DNA of 64,000 bases, from the NCBI RefSeq assembly GCF_001544875.2, contig NZ_FCOA02000003.1, positions 496,001 to 560,000 of the forward strand. The letters run 5' to 3'. The position numbers and the translations under genes were made by a program. The notes under the pieces were generated by a model, which made no database searches, was not told where the DNA came from, and saw nothing but the letters and a program-made list of their open reading frames with translations. Source of the DNA: Caballeronia hypogeia. GTDB taxonomy: Bacteria > Pseudomonadota > Gammaproteobacteria > Burkholderiales > Burkholderiaceae. Shown one piece after another: positions 26,433-36,664 of this stretch (its first letter is position 1; each line of letters starts with the position of its first letter).

Positions 26433-26606
26433 TTAAAGCTCCTTAGCCCCGTGCGATTCGATAACGCTTTTATCACCGGCCGATAAACCGGTGTGAAGCG
26501 AAATCTGAAGCGGCACTGCGCGTACTTTTTAAAAAACCGGTAAAGGTTGAGCGCCGATCGTCCGCCCGCGGCCGGATGAGGCTGCGGGCGTCTCACGGAC
26601 GGATAC

Positions 26607-26636
26607 GAAAACGGCGCCGCCGGATAGCTGGCGCCG
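26607..26636 (-). terminator. Terminator-like hairpin after the liv binding protein
   Basis: On the minus strand, stem CGGCGCC/GGCGCCG with an 11-nt loop, then TTTTCG. It lies just after the binding-protein stop and may make livHMGF expression lower than that of the binding protein (partial terminator), a common design. Confidence 0.6.
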
Positions 26637-26645
26637 CCAGACTGC

Positions 26646-27869
26646 CTACTGCTTGACGACGTCGAGCACGTCCTTCTTCTTGTCCTTGAAGTCGTACAGC
26701 GTAATCGTCCCTGCCTTCAGGTCGCCATGGTCGTCGAATGCGATATGCCCCGTCAGACCGTTGTAGTCGGTCGTGGCGATCGCAGCCAGTACCTTGGACG
26801 CCTCAATGGAGTTCGCACGCTTCATCGCATCGACGATCACGTACATTGCGTCATACGCGAACGGCGCATAGATCTGCACCGGCGCATGAAAGCGCGCTTC
26901 GTACTTCTTCTCGAAGTCCGCGCCCTTGTCCATCTTCGACAGCGCGAGTCCCGCCTCCGAGCAGACGATGTTCTGAACCGCGTCGCCGGCTAGTTCGGCC
27001 AACTCGTCGGTGCAGACGCCGTCGCCCGCCAGGATCTTCGCCTTGATGCCGAGCGCCGCCGCTTCCTTCGCGAACGGCCCGCCCGTCACGTCCATGCCGC
27101 CGTACATGACGACGTCCGGCTGGACACGCCTGATCTTCGTGAGGATCGCCTTGAAATTGCGAGCCTTCTCGGTGGTCTGTTCCCGGGCGATGAGCTTCAC
27201 ACCGCCGGCCTGCATCGTTTTCGTGAATTCGTCGGCCAGGCCCCGCCCATAGGCGGTCGAGTCGTCCACCACCACCACTTTCTTCGCGTGCAGCGTCTTG
27301 ATCGCGTAGCCGGCCAGCACCGGGCCTTGCAGCGCGTCTGTCGCCACGACGCGGAAGGTCGTCTTGTAACCTTGCTGCGTGTAGGCCGGATTCGTCGTCG
27401 ACGGCGAAATTTCGGCGATGCCCGCATCGCTGTAAATCTTCGACGCCGGAATCGAGACGCCCGAGTTCATGTGGCCGATCACCGCGACCACGTGGTCATC
27501 GACGAGCTTCTGAGCCACTTCCTCGCCGGTGCGCGGGTCGGCTGCATCGTCCTGGCTGTCGAGTTCGAGACGGATGGAACGTCCGTCGATCGTCAAGCCC
27601 TGCGCGCTGATTTCTTCGAGCGCGAGACGCGCGCCGTTTTCGTTGTCGCGGCCGAGATGCGCCTGCAAGCCCGTCAAAGGCGCGGCATGTCCGATTTTCA
27701 CGACCGTTGCTTCACTCGCCGCCGGCGCAGGCGCAGAGGCAGCCGGCGCAGCAGCGGAACTCGCCGCCGATGCCGCCGTGCTCGCCCCGCCCTCGTCCTT
27801 CTTGCCGCATGCGGTTGCCATTGCAACCGCTGCCGCGATGGATACGGCGTGAGCAAACTTGAATCGCAT
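26646..27869 (-). CDS. Branched-chain amino acid ABC transporter substrate-binding lipoprotein
   Basis: A 407-residue LivJ/LivK-type binding protein. The signal MRFKFAHAVSIAAAVAMATAC ends at a lipobox Cys, followed by an Ala/Ser-rich linker of about 40 residues, then VVKIGHAAPLTGLQAHLG and VIGHMNSGVSIPASKIYSD, typical of LIV-binding proteins. The lipid anchor and flexible linker differ from the soluble E. coli LivJ. AGGAGA lies 8 bases upstream of the ATG. Adjacent to livHMGF on the same strand, so it supplies that transporter; ligand range is unknown. Confidence 0.92.
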   Translation of the reverse strand: MRFKFAHAVSIAAAVAMATACGKKDEGGASTAASAASSAAAPAASAPAPAASEATVVKIGHAAPLTGLQAHLGRDNENGARLALEEISAQGLTIDGRSIRLELDSQDDAADPRTGEEVAQKLVDDHVVAVIGHMNSGVSIPASKIYSDAGIAEISPSTTNPAYTQQGYKTTFRVVATDALQGPVLAGYAIKTLHAKKVVVVDDSTAYGRGLADEFTKTMQAGGVKLIAREQTTEKARNFKAILTKIRRVQPDVVMYGGMDVTGGPFAKEAAALGIKAKILAGDGVCTDELAELAGDAVQNIVCSEAGLALSKMDKGADFEKKYEARFHAPVQIYAPFAYDAMYVIVDAMKRANSIEASKVLAAIATTDYNGLTGHIAFDDHGDLKAGTITLYDFKDKKKDVLDVVKQ

Positions 27870-28299
27870 CAAATAGGTCTCCTGCGCCTATAAAAACTGT
27901 CGTCGTGAATGCTTCTGGCCTCAAGACGGGCGCATTGTAACGCTAAATATGAGACGGGCAATATTCTTGCGTGACGGGGTTTTCCAGCATTGCAACCGCG
28001 ATTTTCAAGCCATTTTCCGGCACAGGCGCAACCAGGTTGCGATCCGATTTTGTGCAGCAGTTGCACCATAACCGCGACAGGTTCAATTGGTCGAATTAGA
28101 ACGCTTACGTTTGCTTATTGGAATTACGGGGAAACCCTGAAGCTTTTAGAAGAAAAAGCCTACGGTAATGCGCGCCCCAGAACGGTGCTCAAGCGTTGGT
28201 TTCTTATCTCGCGCGAGGGTTCCGCAACGCGTCGCGGATATGGATTGCGAGACGAAAAAAAGCGCCCGCAGGCGCTTTTTTTCGAGAGATGCATCTAAC
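27870..28299. other. Intergenic region, about 430 bp
   Basis: Contains the upstream region of the binding-protein gene (minus strand) and, at its right end, a terminator for ispH. AT-richer than the flanks, with poly-A/T stretches that fit promoter or regulatory DNA. No RNA gene or convincing ORF is seen. Confidence 0.5.
28254..28283. terminator. Intrinsic terminator of ispH
   Basis: Stem AAAAAAAGCGCC/GGCGCTTTTTTT with a CGCA loop; T-runs on both strands make it symmetrical. It lies 17 bp beyond the ispH stop. Confidence 0.9.
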
Positions 28300-29262
28300 T
28301 TACTGCGGCAACGACAAACCGCGCGGCAGCGGAAACGAGATCGTCTCCTCGATGCCTTCGAGCGAACGCACATTGCTCACGCCGAGTTCACGCAGCCGCG
28401 CGATCACGGCCTGCGCCAGCACTTCCGGGGCCGATGCGCCCGCCGTCACGCCGATGCGTTTCTTGCCTTCGACCCATTTCGGATCGATCTGCGTCGGCGA
28501 GTCGACCATATAGGCGGGAATGCCGCGCTTCTCGGCCACTTCGCGCAGACGGCTGGAGTTCGAGCTGTTCGGGCTGCCCACCACGATCACGACATCGCAC
28601 TGCGGCGCGAGAAACTTGACCGCGTCCTGGCGGTTTTGCGTCGCATAGCAGATGTCCTGCTTCTTCGGCTCCTTGATCTCGGGATACTTCGCCTTGAGCG
28701 CATCGATGATGGCCGAAGCGTCATCGACGGACAGCGTGGTCTGCGTGACGTAGGCAATGCGCCGCGGATCGGGCAGATCGAGCTTCAGCACGTCATCGAT
28801 ATCTTCGACGAGATGCATGCCCTCGCCCGACTGACCCATCGTGCCTTCGACCTCGGGATGCCCCTTGTGGCCGATCATCACGATGTCGAAGCCGTCCTGA
28901 CGCATCTTCGCCACTTCGATGTGCACCTTGGTCACGAGCGGACAAGTCGCGTCGAACACGCGCAGACCGCGCGCTTCGGCCTCGCCGCGCACCGCTTTCG
29001 AGACGCCGTGCGCGCTGAAAATGAGCGTGGCGCCTTCGGGCACGTCGGAGAGCTCTTCGATGAAGATCGCGCCCTTCTTGCGCAGGTCCGCGACGACATA
29101 AGCGTTATGGACGATCTCGTGGCGCACGTAGATGGGCGCACCGAACAGCTTGATCGCGCGCTCGACGATCTCGATCGCGCGATCGACGCCAGCGCAGAAC
29201 CCGCGCGGCTGCGCGAGGAGGATTTCGACGTCGGTCTGAACTTCGTTGAGGCTTTCAATCAT
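28300..29262 (-). CDS. ispH: 4-hydroxy-3-methylbut-2-enyl diphosphate reductase IspH
   Basis: Last enzyme of the MEP isoprenoid pathway; a [4Fe-4S] enzyme giving IPP and DMAPP from HMBPP. The 320-residue protein has the three cluster Cys at 23 (PRGFCAGV), 107 (DATCPLVTK) and 205 ([11 protein letters not shown]), plus His in RHEIVHN and SAHGVS and the substrate loop [11 protein letters not shown]. Start at 29262 is 2 bp from the fkpB stop, so the pair is co-transcribed. Confidence 0.97.
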   Translation of the reverse strand: MIESLNEVQTDVEILLAQPRGFCAGVDRAIEIVERAIKLFGAPIYVRHEIVHNAYVVADLRKKGAIFIEELSDVPEGATLIFSAHGVSKAVRGEAEARGLRVFDATCPLVTKVHIEVAKMRQDGFDIVMIGHKGHPEVEGTMGQSGEGMHLVEDIDDVLKLDLPDPRRIAYVTQTTLSVDDASAIIDALKAKYPEIKEPKKQDICYATQNRQDAVKFLAPQCDVVIVVGSPNSSNSSRLREVAEKRGIPAYMVDSPTQIDPKWVEGKKRIGVTAGASAPEVLAQAVIARLRELGVSNVRSLEGIEETISFPLPRGLSLPQ

Positions 29263-29264
29263 GG

Positions 29265-29720
29265 TTACAGAATTCCGATGATTTTCACTTCGAAGACGAG
29301 CGCCTGGCCCGCGAGCGGGTGATTGAAGTCGAACAACGCCGCGGTTTCGCCGACTTCCTTCAGCACGCCGGCGTAGCGTCCGCCGTTCGGCGCGTTGAAT
29401 TCGACGAGATCGCCGGGCGAGAAATCCTCGCCGATCATGCTGTTTTCGCGCAGCGTCGCCAGCGACACCCACTGGACCAGCTCCGGATTGCGCGGACCGA
29501 ATGCCTGATCCGGCGTTAGCTGAAAGGTCGAATGGTGGCCGACCTTCAGCCCCAGCAAAATCTCTTCCAGCGGTTCCGCGAGCTGGCCTGCGCCGAGCAG
29601 GAGCGTCGCGGGCTTGTCGGTGAATGTGTTGACGACGTCAGCACCATCGGCCAGTGCGAGCCGGTAATGAAGCGTGACGTGCGAACCGGGTTTCACTTCG
29701 GAGATATCGATGATGCTCAT
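29265..29720 (-). CDS. fkpB: FKBP-type peptidyl-prolyl isomerase (SlpA/FkpB)
   Basis: A 151-residue proline isomerase of the SlyD-like FKBP class, with [19 protein letters not shown], the insert-in-flap region and a C-terminal [16 protein letters not shown], the diagnostic NHPLAG motif. The gene order fkpB-ispH is conserved in proteobacteria. The start MSIIDISEV at 29720 is chosen because the upstream extension is Arg/Pro-rich and lacks family similarity. Confidence 0.92.
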   Translation of the reverse strand: MSIIDISEVKPGSHVTLHYRLALADGADVVNTFTDKPATLLLGAGQLAEPLEEILLGLKVGHHSTFQLTPDQAFGPRNPELVQWVSLATLRENSMIGEDFSPGDLVEFNAPNGGRYAGVLKEVGETAALFDFNHPLAGQALVFEVKIIGIL

Positions 29721-29924
29721 GAGTATTGGATGTGGCCGTTCAGTCGGAAGCGGGGCGCGAACCCCGCGTGGGGCGGCTCTTCGGCGCAAGGCAGCGAACC
29801 GCGCGGCGGCGGTGCGAGACGCGCGCCAAAACCGCTATTGTAAGACAGAGTTGTGTCCGGACGTGTCACGCGGCGTTGTCCGGCTTGCGCTCGACCGCGC
29901 GACAAGACGTCCCGGGAGGCCGCG

Positions 29925-30671
29925 ATGAACGCCGATCTGCGGCTGGTGGCGCCGCCCGCCCCGCATGACACGGACTTCCCCGGGAGCGGGCCCGTCCTGC
30001 CCATCCGGAACTGGGCGCGCGCCGAGCGGCCGCGCGAGCGGCTGCTGGACACCGGGCCCGCGTCGCTGTCGGACGCGGAACTGTTCGCGTTGTTCCTGCG
30101 CACCGGAGTTTCCGGCGCCACCGCCGTCGATGTCGCGCGCCAGCTCTTGCGGCGTTTCGGCTCGCTGCGCGGCGTGCTGGATGCATCGGCCGGGGAGTTG
30201 CGCGAACTGCGCGGGATCGGGCCGGCTCGGGCGGCCACGCTCCTGGCTGTCTCGGAACTATGCCGGCGCGCGCTCGCCGAGAAGGCCCGCGACCGCGAAC
30301 TGCTGAACGCGCCGGGTGCGGTGGAAGACTATCTGCGGCTTTTGATCGGCACGCGGCCCTACGAAGCATTCATCTGCCTGTACCTCGACGCCCGCCATCA
30401 ACTGCTGCATACCGAGGAGTCCGCGCGCGGCTCGCTCACGCGTGTGGCGGTTTATCCGCGGGAGATCGTGCGGCGCGCGCTCTCGCTCAACGCGGCGGGG
30501 CTGATCGTCGCGCACAACCATCCATCGGGCGGAGTCGAACCGAGCGCCAGCGACCGCCGGCTGACCAAGACGCTGCAGGACGCCCTGGCGCTCATCGATG
30601 TGCAACTGCTCGATCACATCGTCGTGGCCGCCAATGATGTCTTCTCGTTCGCCCGCCACGGCTGGCTGTGA
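29925..30671 (+). CDS. radC: DNA repair protein RadC (JAMM/MPN+ domain)
   Basis: A 248-residue protein with an N-terminal helix-hairpin-helix region ([29 protein letters not shown]) and a C-terminal JAMM metallo-domain with H-x-H-x7-SxxD ([20 protein letters not shown]). A repair role is the historical name, but its in vivo function is unsettled. GGGAGG lies 6 bases before the ATG at 29925; longer versions start in a low-similarity Arg-rich stretch. Divergent from fkpB. Confidence 0.92.
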   Translation: MNADLRLVAPPAPHDTDFPGSGPVLPIRNWARAERPRERLLDTGPASLSDAELFALFLRTGVSGATAVDVARQLLRRFGSLRGVLDASAGELRELRGIGPARAATLLAVSELCRRALAEKARDRELLNAPGAVEDYLRLLIGTRPYEAFICLYLDARHQLLHTEESARGSLTRVAVYPREIVRRALSLNAAGLIVAHNHPSGGVEPSASDRRLTKTLQDALALIDVQLLDHIVVAANDVFSFARHGWL

Positions 30672-30694
30672 CGTATCATTCGCCTCGAAAAGGT

Positions 30695-30724
30695 TTGATA
30701 TTGCAGCGTTTTTCCTGCTACAAT
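30695..30724 (+). promoter_or_regulatory. Promoter of rpmB-rpmG
   Basis: TTGATA (30695-30700), 18-bp spacer, TACAAT (30719-30724). This gives a leader of about 185 nt before rpmB, consistent with a strongly expressed ribosomal protein unit. Confidence 0.55.
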
Positions 30725-30916
30725 CCGCGTTTGCTTTTCTCACCCCGCTCTGAGTAGGTTCGTCGGAAGCGACGCAACTGGGCGCAGTCCTCATTGGCAT
30801 AACCGTGCTGCCAAATCCCCGATCGGCAAATTGGGCGAAAAGAGGCATCGAACGAAGGTATCCGCTTTCAATCGAGCGTTCGACTCGGACTTAATCCGTG
30901 TATTAGGAGTGTCCTC

Positions 30917-31150
30917 ATGGCACGCGTATGCCAAGTAACTGGGAAGGGCCCGATGTCGGGCAACAACGTTTCCCACGCAAACAACAAGACCAAGCGTCGT
31001 TTCCTGCCGAACCTGCAGAACCGCCGTTTCTTCGTTGAAAGTGAAAATCGCTGGGTGCGTCTGCGCGTCTCGAACGCCGGCCTGCGCCTGATCGACAAGA
31101 ACGGTATTGACGCCGTGCTCGCAGACCTGCGCGCACGCGGTGAAATCTAA
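30917..31150 (+). CDS. rpmB: 50S ribosomal protein L28
   Basis: 77-residue ribosomal protein: [20 protein letters not shown] with the conserved [14 protein letters not shown] segment and [23 protein letters not shown] precedes the ATG. Followed directly by rpmG, the usual pair. Confidence 0.98.
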
Positions 31151-31161
31151 GGAGCACGCAC

Positions 31162-31329
31162 ATGGCCAAGGGCGCACGCGACAAGATCAAGCTGGAGTCG
31201 ACCGCAGGCACGGGTCACTTCTACACGACCACCAAGAACAAGCGCAACATGCCGGAAAAGATGCTGATCAAGAAATTTGATCCGGTCGTCCGCAAGCACG
31301 TTGAGTACAAGGAAACCAAGATCAAGTAA
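31162..31329 (+). CDS. rpmG: 50S ribosomal protein L33
   Basis: 55-residue ribosomal protein starting [20 protein letters not shown] and ending with a Lys-rich tail. AAGGAG precedes the ATG; the gap to rpmB is 11 bp. It lacks the zinc-binding Cys pairs, so it is the C-minus form. Confidence 0.98.
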
Positions 31330-31362
31330 ATCTTGAGATTGAGTAGCCTGCACGAAGACAGC

Positions 31363-31396
31363 AAAAAGCCCCGCGAATCGCGGGGCTTTTTGTTTT
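31363..31396 (+). terminator. Terminator of rpmB-rpmG
   Basis: Stem AAAAAGCCCCGCG/CGCGGGGCTTTTT with an AAT loop, then GTTTTT; a very strong hairpin 34 bp after rpmG. Confidence 0.95.
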
Positions 31397-31515
31397 TCGG
31401 CGCCAGTTTTCACACGCTTTGCACACGATCGTGCGGGGGTTTTCACTGTCACTGAATGTTCATGCGCGTTATGCTTGCCGGCTATCGACGAGAACACGGA
31501 CGGAGAACCGGCAGC

Positions 31516-33114
31516 ATGAATTTCGATGTGGCAATCGTGGGAAGCGGCCTCGCGGGTCTGAGCGTCGCGCTGAATCTCGCGCAGACGCGGCGCGTCGCGA
31601 TCCTCGCCAAGCGCGCGGCGAGCGTCGGCGCGAGCGACTGGGCGCAGGGCGGCATCGCGGCAGTGCTGGATTCGTCCGATAGCGTCGACAATCACGTCGG
31701 CGACACGCTCGTCGCGGGCGGCGGCCTGTGCGACGAAGCCGCGACGCGCTTCATCGTCGAGAACGGGCGCGCGGCGATCGAATGGCTCATCGAGGAAGGC
31801 GTTCCGTTCACGCGCGACGTGAAGGCGGAACTGGGCTTCCACCTGACGCGCGAAGGCGGCCACAGTCATCGCCGCATCATCCACGCGGCCGACGCCACCG
31901 GCCATGCTGTGGTTACGACGCTCGCCGAGCGCGTGCGCAACCATCCGAACATCACCGTCCTCGAAGATCATTACGCGATCGACCTGATCACGTCGGGCCG
32001 TCTCGGGCTGCCGGGGCATCGCTGCCACGGCCTTTACGCGCTCGATATCAACTCGGGCCGCACCGTGACCATCCAGGCGCCGCACACGGTGCTCGCCACC
32101 GGCGGCGCGGGCAAGGTCTATCTCTACACGACCAATCCCGACACCGCGACCGGCGACGGCATTGCGATGGCGTGGCGCGCGGGCTGCCGCGTCGCGAACA
32201 TGGAGTTCATCCAGTTCCACCCGACCTGCCTGTTCCATCCGTACGCGAAGTCGTTCCTCATTTCCGAGGCGGTACGCGGCGAAGGCGGCATCCTGCGCCT
32301 GCCCGACGGCACACGCTTCATGCCCGCTCACGACGAGCGCGCCGAGCTCGCGCCACGCGATATCGTCGCGCGGGCGATCGACTTCGAAATCAAGAAGCGC
32401 GGCATCGACTGCGTGTATCTCGACATCAGCCATCAGCCACGCGCATTTCTCGAAGAGCACTTTCCGACGATCCTCGCGCGCTGCCAGGAATTCGGCATCG
32501 ATATCGCGAAGCAGCCGATACCCGTCGTGCCGGCCGCGCATTACACGTGCGGCGGCGTCGTCACCGATCTCGCGGGGCGCACCGATCGCCCGGGGCTCTA
32601 TGCGGTCGGCGAGACCTCCTACACCGGCCTTCACGGAGCGAACCGGCTCGCGAGCAACTCGCTGCTGGAATGTCTGGTGGTCGGGCGCGCCGCGGCGCAG
32701 GCGATCGAAGCGGATGGCTTTTCGAACGGCTGTCACGCCGAATTGCCCGACTGGGACGAAAGCCGCGTGTCCGACCCGGACGAGGAAGTGGTCGTCGCGC
32801 ACAACTGGGACGAGTTGCGCCGGCTGATGTGGAATTACGTCGGCATCGTGCGCACGGACAAGCGCCTCGCGCGCGCGCAGCATCGGCTCGCGTTGCTGCG
32901 CGACGAGATCCACGAGTACTACGCAAACTTCAAGGTAAGCCGCGATCTGCTGGAACTGCGCAATCTCGTGGACGTAGCCTCGCTGATCGTGGAAAGCGCG
33001 TGCTCGCGGCGCGAAAGCCGCGGTCTGCACTACAGTCGCGACTGGCCCGAGACTTTGCCGAAGGCGCTGCCGACCGTGCTGATGCCGCCGGCTGCGCGCC
33101 GCACGAGCCTTTAA
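31516..33114 (+). CDS. nadB: L-aspartate oxidase
   Basis: Flavoenzyme oxidising aspartate to iminoaspartate, the first step of NAD synthesis; 532 residues. It has the FAD motif [41 protein letters not shown] [18 protein letters not shown] and [20 protein letters not shown]. The ATG at 31516 has GGAG 11 bases upstream; a longer frame from 31456 has no family match. Its stop shares TTAA with the convergent nadC stop. Confidence 0.96.
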   Translation: MNFDVAIVGSGLAGLSVALNLAQTRRVAILAKRAASVGASDWAQGGIAAVLDSSDSVDNHVGDTLVAGGGLCDEAATRFIVENGRAAIEWLIEEGVPFTRDVKAELGFHLTREGGHSHRRIIHAADATGHAVVTTLAERVRNHPNITVLEDHYAIDLITSGRLGLPGHRCHGLYALDINSGRTVTIQAPHTVLATGGAGKVYLYTTNPDTATGDGIAMAWRAGCRVANMEFIQFHPTCLFHPYAKSFLISEAVRGEGGILRLPDGTRFMPAHDERAELAPRDIVARAIDFEIKKRGIDCVYLDISHQPRAFLEEHFPTILARCQEFGIDIAKQPIPVVPAAHYTCGGVVTDLAGRTDRPGLYAVGETSYTGLHGANRLASNSLLECLVVGRAAAQAIEADGFSNGCHAELPDWDESRVSDPDEEVVVAHNWDELRRLMWNYVGIVRTDKRLARAQHRLALLRDEIHEYYANFKVSRDLLELRNLVDVASLIVESACSRRESRGLHYSRDWPETLPKALPTVLMPPAARRTSL

Positions 33115-33974
33115 ACCAGACGCATGGAGAAATCGGTCGCGCGCACGTCCTTCGTGAGCGCGCCGATGGAAATGCGGTCCACGCCGGTTTGCGCGATCGC
33201 GCGAACCGTATCGAAATTGACGCCGCCGGACACTTCCAGCAACGCACGCCCGGCTGTCACGCGCACGGCGTCGCGCATCGTGTCGAGCGCGAAGTTGTCG
33301 AGCAGGATGGATTCCGCCCGATGCGCGAGCGCTGTCTCTAGCTGGTCGAGCGTTTCCACTTCGATCTGGATCGGCACGCCGGAATTCAGCGCCAGCGCCG
33401 CGTTCATCGCCGCACCCACGCCGCCCGCCGCCGCGATGTGGTTTTCCTTGATCAGGATGCCGTCATAGAGCGCGAGACGCTGGTTCGCCCCGCCACCCAC
33501 GCGCACCGCGTATTTCTGCGCGAGCCGCAGTCCGGGCAAGGTCTTGCGCGTATCGAGAATGCGCGCGCGCGTACCTTCGATCGCATCGACATAGCGTCGC
33601 GTCGCGCTCGCCACGCCCGAGAGCAACTGCAGGAAATTAAGGCCATTGCGCTCGGCCGTGAGCAGCGCGCGCGCGGGGCCGTGCAACAGCACGACGAGCG
33701 AATCCGCCGTCATGCGCTCGCCTTCGCGATACTTCCATTCGACTTCGATCGACGGCTCGACGCGGCGCATGACCTCATCGAACCACGGCGCGCCGCACAG
33801 CACCGCTTCCTCGCGCACGATAATGCGCGCGGTGCGTCGTACGTCGGCGGGTACGAGACGACCGGTGACGTCGCCAGCGCCGACGTCTTCATCGAGCGCA
33901 TCGACGACGTTGCGCGCAAGCGCCGCCTCGAACGCTTCGCCGTATTGCGCGCGGATTTCCTCGAAGATTCCCAT
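33111..33974 (-). CDS. nadC: Nicotinate-nucleotide diphosphorylase (carboxylating)
   Basis: Quinolinate phosphoribosyltransferase, 287 residues, forming nicotinate mononucleotide. Family segments: [50 protein letters not shown] and [29 protein letters not shown]. The start (33974) overlaps the nadA stop as TAATG, a coupling arrangement. The long upstream frame is nadA in another reading frame. Confidence 0.96.
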   Translation of the reverse strand: MGIFEEIRAQYGEAFEAALARNVVDALDEDVGAGDVTGRLVPADVRRTARIIVREEAVLCGAPWFDEVMRRVEPSIEVEWKYREGERMTADSLVVLLHGPARALLTAERNGLNFLQLLSGVASATRRYVDAIEGTRARILDTRKTLPGLRLAQKYAVRVGGGANQRLALYDGILIKENHIAAAGGVGAAMNAALALNSGVPIQIEVETLDQLETALAHRAESILLDNFALDTMRDAVRVTAGRALLEVSGGVNFDTVRAIAQTGVDRISIGALTKDVRATDFSMRLV

Positions 33975-35101
33975 TACGCCGCTCCCACGTTCTTGAACAG
34001 CGAAGTGTCGCGGGCGAGATCGCCGCTCGCCTGCACGCGCTTCTTGTGACGGGCAGCGAAGTCGAGCATGCGGTCGATCGGCACACGCGCACGCGCGCCG
34101 ATAGCCGGATCGACATGAATCTCGTTGTGGCCGCGCTCCAGCACATCGGCGAGGTTCGCGAGGCCGTTCATCGCCATCCACGGGCAGTGCGCGCAGCTCT
34201 TGCAGGTGGCGCTGTTGCCGGCGGTCGGCGCTTCGATGAACGTCTTGCCAGGCGCGGCGAGCCGCATCTTGTGCAAGATGCCGAGATCGGTCGCGACGAT
34301 GAAGCGTTGCGCGTCCATGCGCACGGCGGCGTCGATGAGCTGCGTGGTCGAGCCGACCACATCCGCGAGCGCGACGACACCTTCCGGGGACTCCGGATGC
34401 ACGAGAATCTTCGCGTCGGGATATTCGCGGCGGAGCAGATCGAGTTCGATGCCCTTGAATTCGTCGTGGACCAGACACGAGCCTTGCCAGAGCAGCATGT
34501 CGGCACCGGTCTTCTTCTGGATATAGCCGCCGAGGTGCCGGTCCGGCGCCCACAGGATCTTTTCGCCGCGCGCGTGGAGGTCGGCGACGATTTCGAGCCC
34601 GATCGACGACGTCACCATCCAGTCCGCCCGCGCCTTCACGGCCGCGCTCGTATTCGCGTACACGACGACCGTGCGGTCCGGATGCGCGTCGCAGAAAGCG
34701 GAGAATTCGTCGGCGGGACAGCCGAGATCGAGCGAACAGGTCGCATCGAGATCGGGCATCAGCACGCGTTTGTCCGGGCTCAGGATCTTGGCGGTTTCGC
34801 CCATGAAGCGCACGCCCGCGACCACGAGCGTCTTCGCAGCGTGATCGCGCCCGAAGCGCGCCATTTCAAGCGAGTCGGCGACGCAACCGCCGGTTTCATC
34901 GGCGAGTTCCTGGAGTTCTGCGTCGACATAATAGTGAGCTACCAGAACCGCCTGTTCGCGCCTCAAGAGCGCCCGAATGCGTTCCTTCAGCTCGCGCCGC
35001 TGCTCGAGCGAAGGCGCATCCGGCACGCGCGCCCAGGCCTCGCCTACTCCACAAGTCAGGCCATGCGGCCGGTCGTACTCGACGCTTCTGATCGCTTCCA
35101 T
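33974..35101 (-). CDS. nadA: Quinolinate synthase
   Basis: [4Fe-4S] enzyme condensing iminoaspartate with dihydroxyacetone phosphate; 375 residues. Cluster Cys lie in [10 protein letters not shown] and in [16 protein letters not shown]. Substrate segments [35 protein letters not shown] and [10 protein letters not shown] (here [12 protein letters not shown]) are present. With nadB and nadC the window encodes the whole de novo branch to NaMN. Starts [14 protein letters not shown] at 35101; first gene of the nadA-nadC pair. Confidence 0.96.
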   Translation of the reverse strand: MEAIRSVEYDRPHGLTCGVGEAWARVPDAPSLEQRRELKERIRALLRREQAVLVAHYYVDAELQELADETGGCVADSLEMARFGRDHAAKTLVVAGVRFMGETAKILSPDKRVLMPDLDATCSLDLGCPADEFSAFCDAHPDRTVVVYANTSAAVKARADWMVTSSIGLEIVADLHARGEKILWAPDRHLGGYIQKKTGADMLLWQGSCLVHDEFKGIELDLLRREYPDAKILVHPESPEGVVALADVVGSTTQLIDAAVRMDAQRFIVATDLGILHKMRLAAPGKTFIEAPTAGNSATCKSCAHCPWMAMNGLANLADVLERGHNEIHVDPAIGARARVPIDRMLDFAARHKKRVQASGDLARDTSLFKNVGAA

Positions 35102-35163
35102 GTCTCCCCTTCCCCTGCTTGCTGCTCAAGCAATACGAATTGCGAAATGCGAAAATCGGCCGC

Positions 35164-35195
35164 CAAAAACAAAGACCCCGCCAGAGCGGGGTCTT
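35164..35195 (-). terminator. Terminator of the desaturase
   Basis: Read on the minus strand: stem AAGACCCCG/CGGGGTCTT with a 6-nt loop followed by TGTTTTTGG. Lies 33 bp after the desaturase stop. Confidence 0.8.
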
Positions 35196-35228
35196 GTGAC
35201 GTCATTAAATTTTAACGGATATCGCGCG

Positions 35229-36425
35229 TTACGCGTAGCGGCGCAAACGCAACGCAAAATCCTGCAGAGCCTTGATGCCGCTCTCTTCCGCACGGTGGCA
35301 CCAGTCCTGCAATTGCGTGACCAGTTGCTCGCGCGAAGCGTTGGAACGATCCCACATTGACGACAGATCCTTGCGCAGCTCGATGAAGGTGCGCAGCTTC
35401 TGGTTGTCCGATGTCAGTTCCGGAATTTGCTTGAGCTGTGGCTCGTTCAGGCCGTCTTCTTCCTTGTGGAACCACTTGCGCGCGCCGCGCATAAGCTGGT
35501 ACTTCTCGCGCGCGCCGGCTTCCTTCAGCTTCGCCAGTTCCTGCGCGTAGGCGTGCTTGAGCGCCTTGCCGTAACGCGCCATCACTTCGTAACGATTCGC
35601 GAGCACGGCCTGCAGCGTGTCCTGATCCACGACCGCCTTGCTCGCGGCGAGCTTCGGCGTGGGCGCGACCTTCTTCACCTTCGCCAAGCCGACCATCGAC
35701 ATCATGCGGATGTATACCCAGCCGATGTCGAACTCGTACCACTTGCTCGACAGCTTCGCGGAGGTCGCGAACGTGTGGTGATTGTTATGCAGTTCCTCGC
35801 CACCGATCAGGATGCCGAGCGGGAAGATGTTCGTCGACGCATCCGACGAATTGAAGTTGCGGTAACCCCACCAGTGCGCGAGACCGTTCACCACGCCAGC
35901 TGCCCAGAACGGAATCCAGATCATCTGCACGGCCCACACCGACAGACCGACGATGCCGAACAGCGCGACGTCGATCACCATCATCACGCTGATACCGAGG
36001 ATGGGATAGCGCGTGTACACCTTGCGCTCCATCCAGTCGTTCGGCGTGCCGTGACTGAACTTGCGCAGCGTTTCTTCGTTCTTCGCTTCGGTGCGATAGA
36101 GTTCGGCGCCTTCGAGCAGCACCTTCCAGATACCACGCGTTTGCGGGCTGTGCGGATCTTCTTCGGTTTCGCACTTGGCGTGGTGCTTGCGATGGATCGC
36201 CGCCCACTGGCCGGTCAGCATGCCTGTGGTCATCCACAGCCAGAAACGGAAGAAATGGCTCGCGACGGGATGCAGGTCCAGCGCGCGGTGCGCCTGGCAA
36301 CGGTGCAGATAGATCGTGACGCCGGCGATGGTGACGTGCGTCATCGCGAGCGTGAACAGAACGATCTGCCACCAGGAAAAGTTCAGCAACCCGTTGGCGA
36401 GAAATTCGAGGGAAGAATTCAGCAA
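35229..36425 (-). CDS. Membrane fatty-acid desaturase with a C-terminal extension
   Basis: Di-iron acyl-CoA/acyl-lipid delta-9-type desaturase, 398 residues, introducing a cis double bond in the membrane. The three His boxes are HRCQAH (41-46), HRKHH (78-82) and HNNHH (213-217), with membrane helices around 12-40, 55-75, 145-170 and 172-190. Residues about 260 to 398 form a charged helical extension not needed for the desaturase fold. Its last 55 residues (LQDWCHRAEESGIKALQDFA) resemble the C-terminus of ISL3-type transposases. Relatives in beta-proteobacteria appear to carry the same tail. Start at 36425 as annotated. Confidence 0.88.
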   Translation of the reverse strand: MLNSSLEFLANGLLNFSWWQIVLFTLAMTHVTIAGVTIYLHRCQAHRALDLHPVASHFFRFWLWMTTGMLTGQWAAIHRKHHAKCETEEDPHSPQTRGIWKVLLEGAELYRTEAKNEETLRKFSHGTPNDWMERKVYTRYPILGISVMMVIDVALFGIVGLSVWAVQMIWIPFWAAGVVNGLAHWWGYRNFNSSDASTNIFPLGILIGGEELHNNHHTFATSAKLSSKWYEFDIGWVYIRMMSMVGLAKVKKVAPTPKLAASKAVVDQDTLQAVLANRYEVMARYGKALKHAYAQELAKLKEAGAREKYQLMRGARKWFHKEEDGLNEPQLKQIPELTSDNQKLRTFIELRKDLSSMWDRSNASREQLVTQLQDWCHRAEESGIKALQDFALRLRRYA

Positions 36426-36664
36426 GGCGGTTTACCTGTGTAGCTGTGAAATTCGGGAAAAATGGCCGGTCAAACTGGCTTCGGACGACTCGTTATGCGC
36501 GTGAAAGGAACGTGCGCAGGTTCGATCGCATTCTACTGCATGCGTTCCAAGTCTTTGTACCAAAGGTGAAATTTTTTAAATCCTAGCAAAACGAGGGAAA
36601 TCTCACGCCCGGAATTGGGGTTGTCTTCCCTGCCAAATCGTAAGATTGGCGTGCTTTGCTGCCT

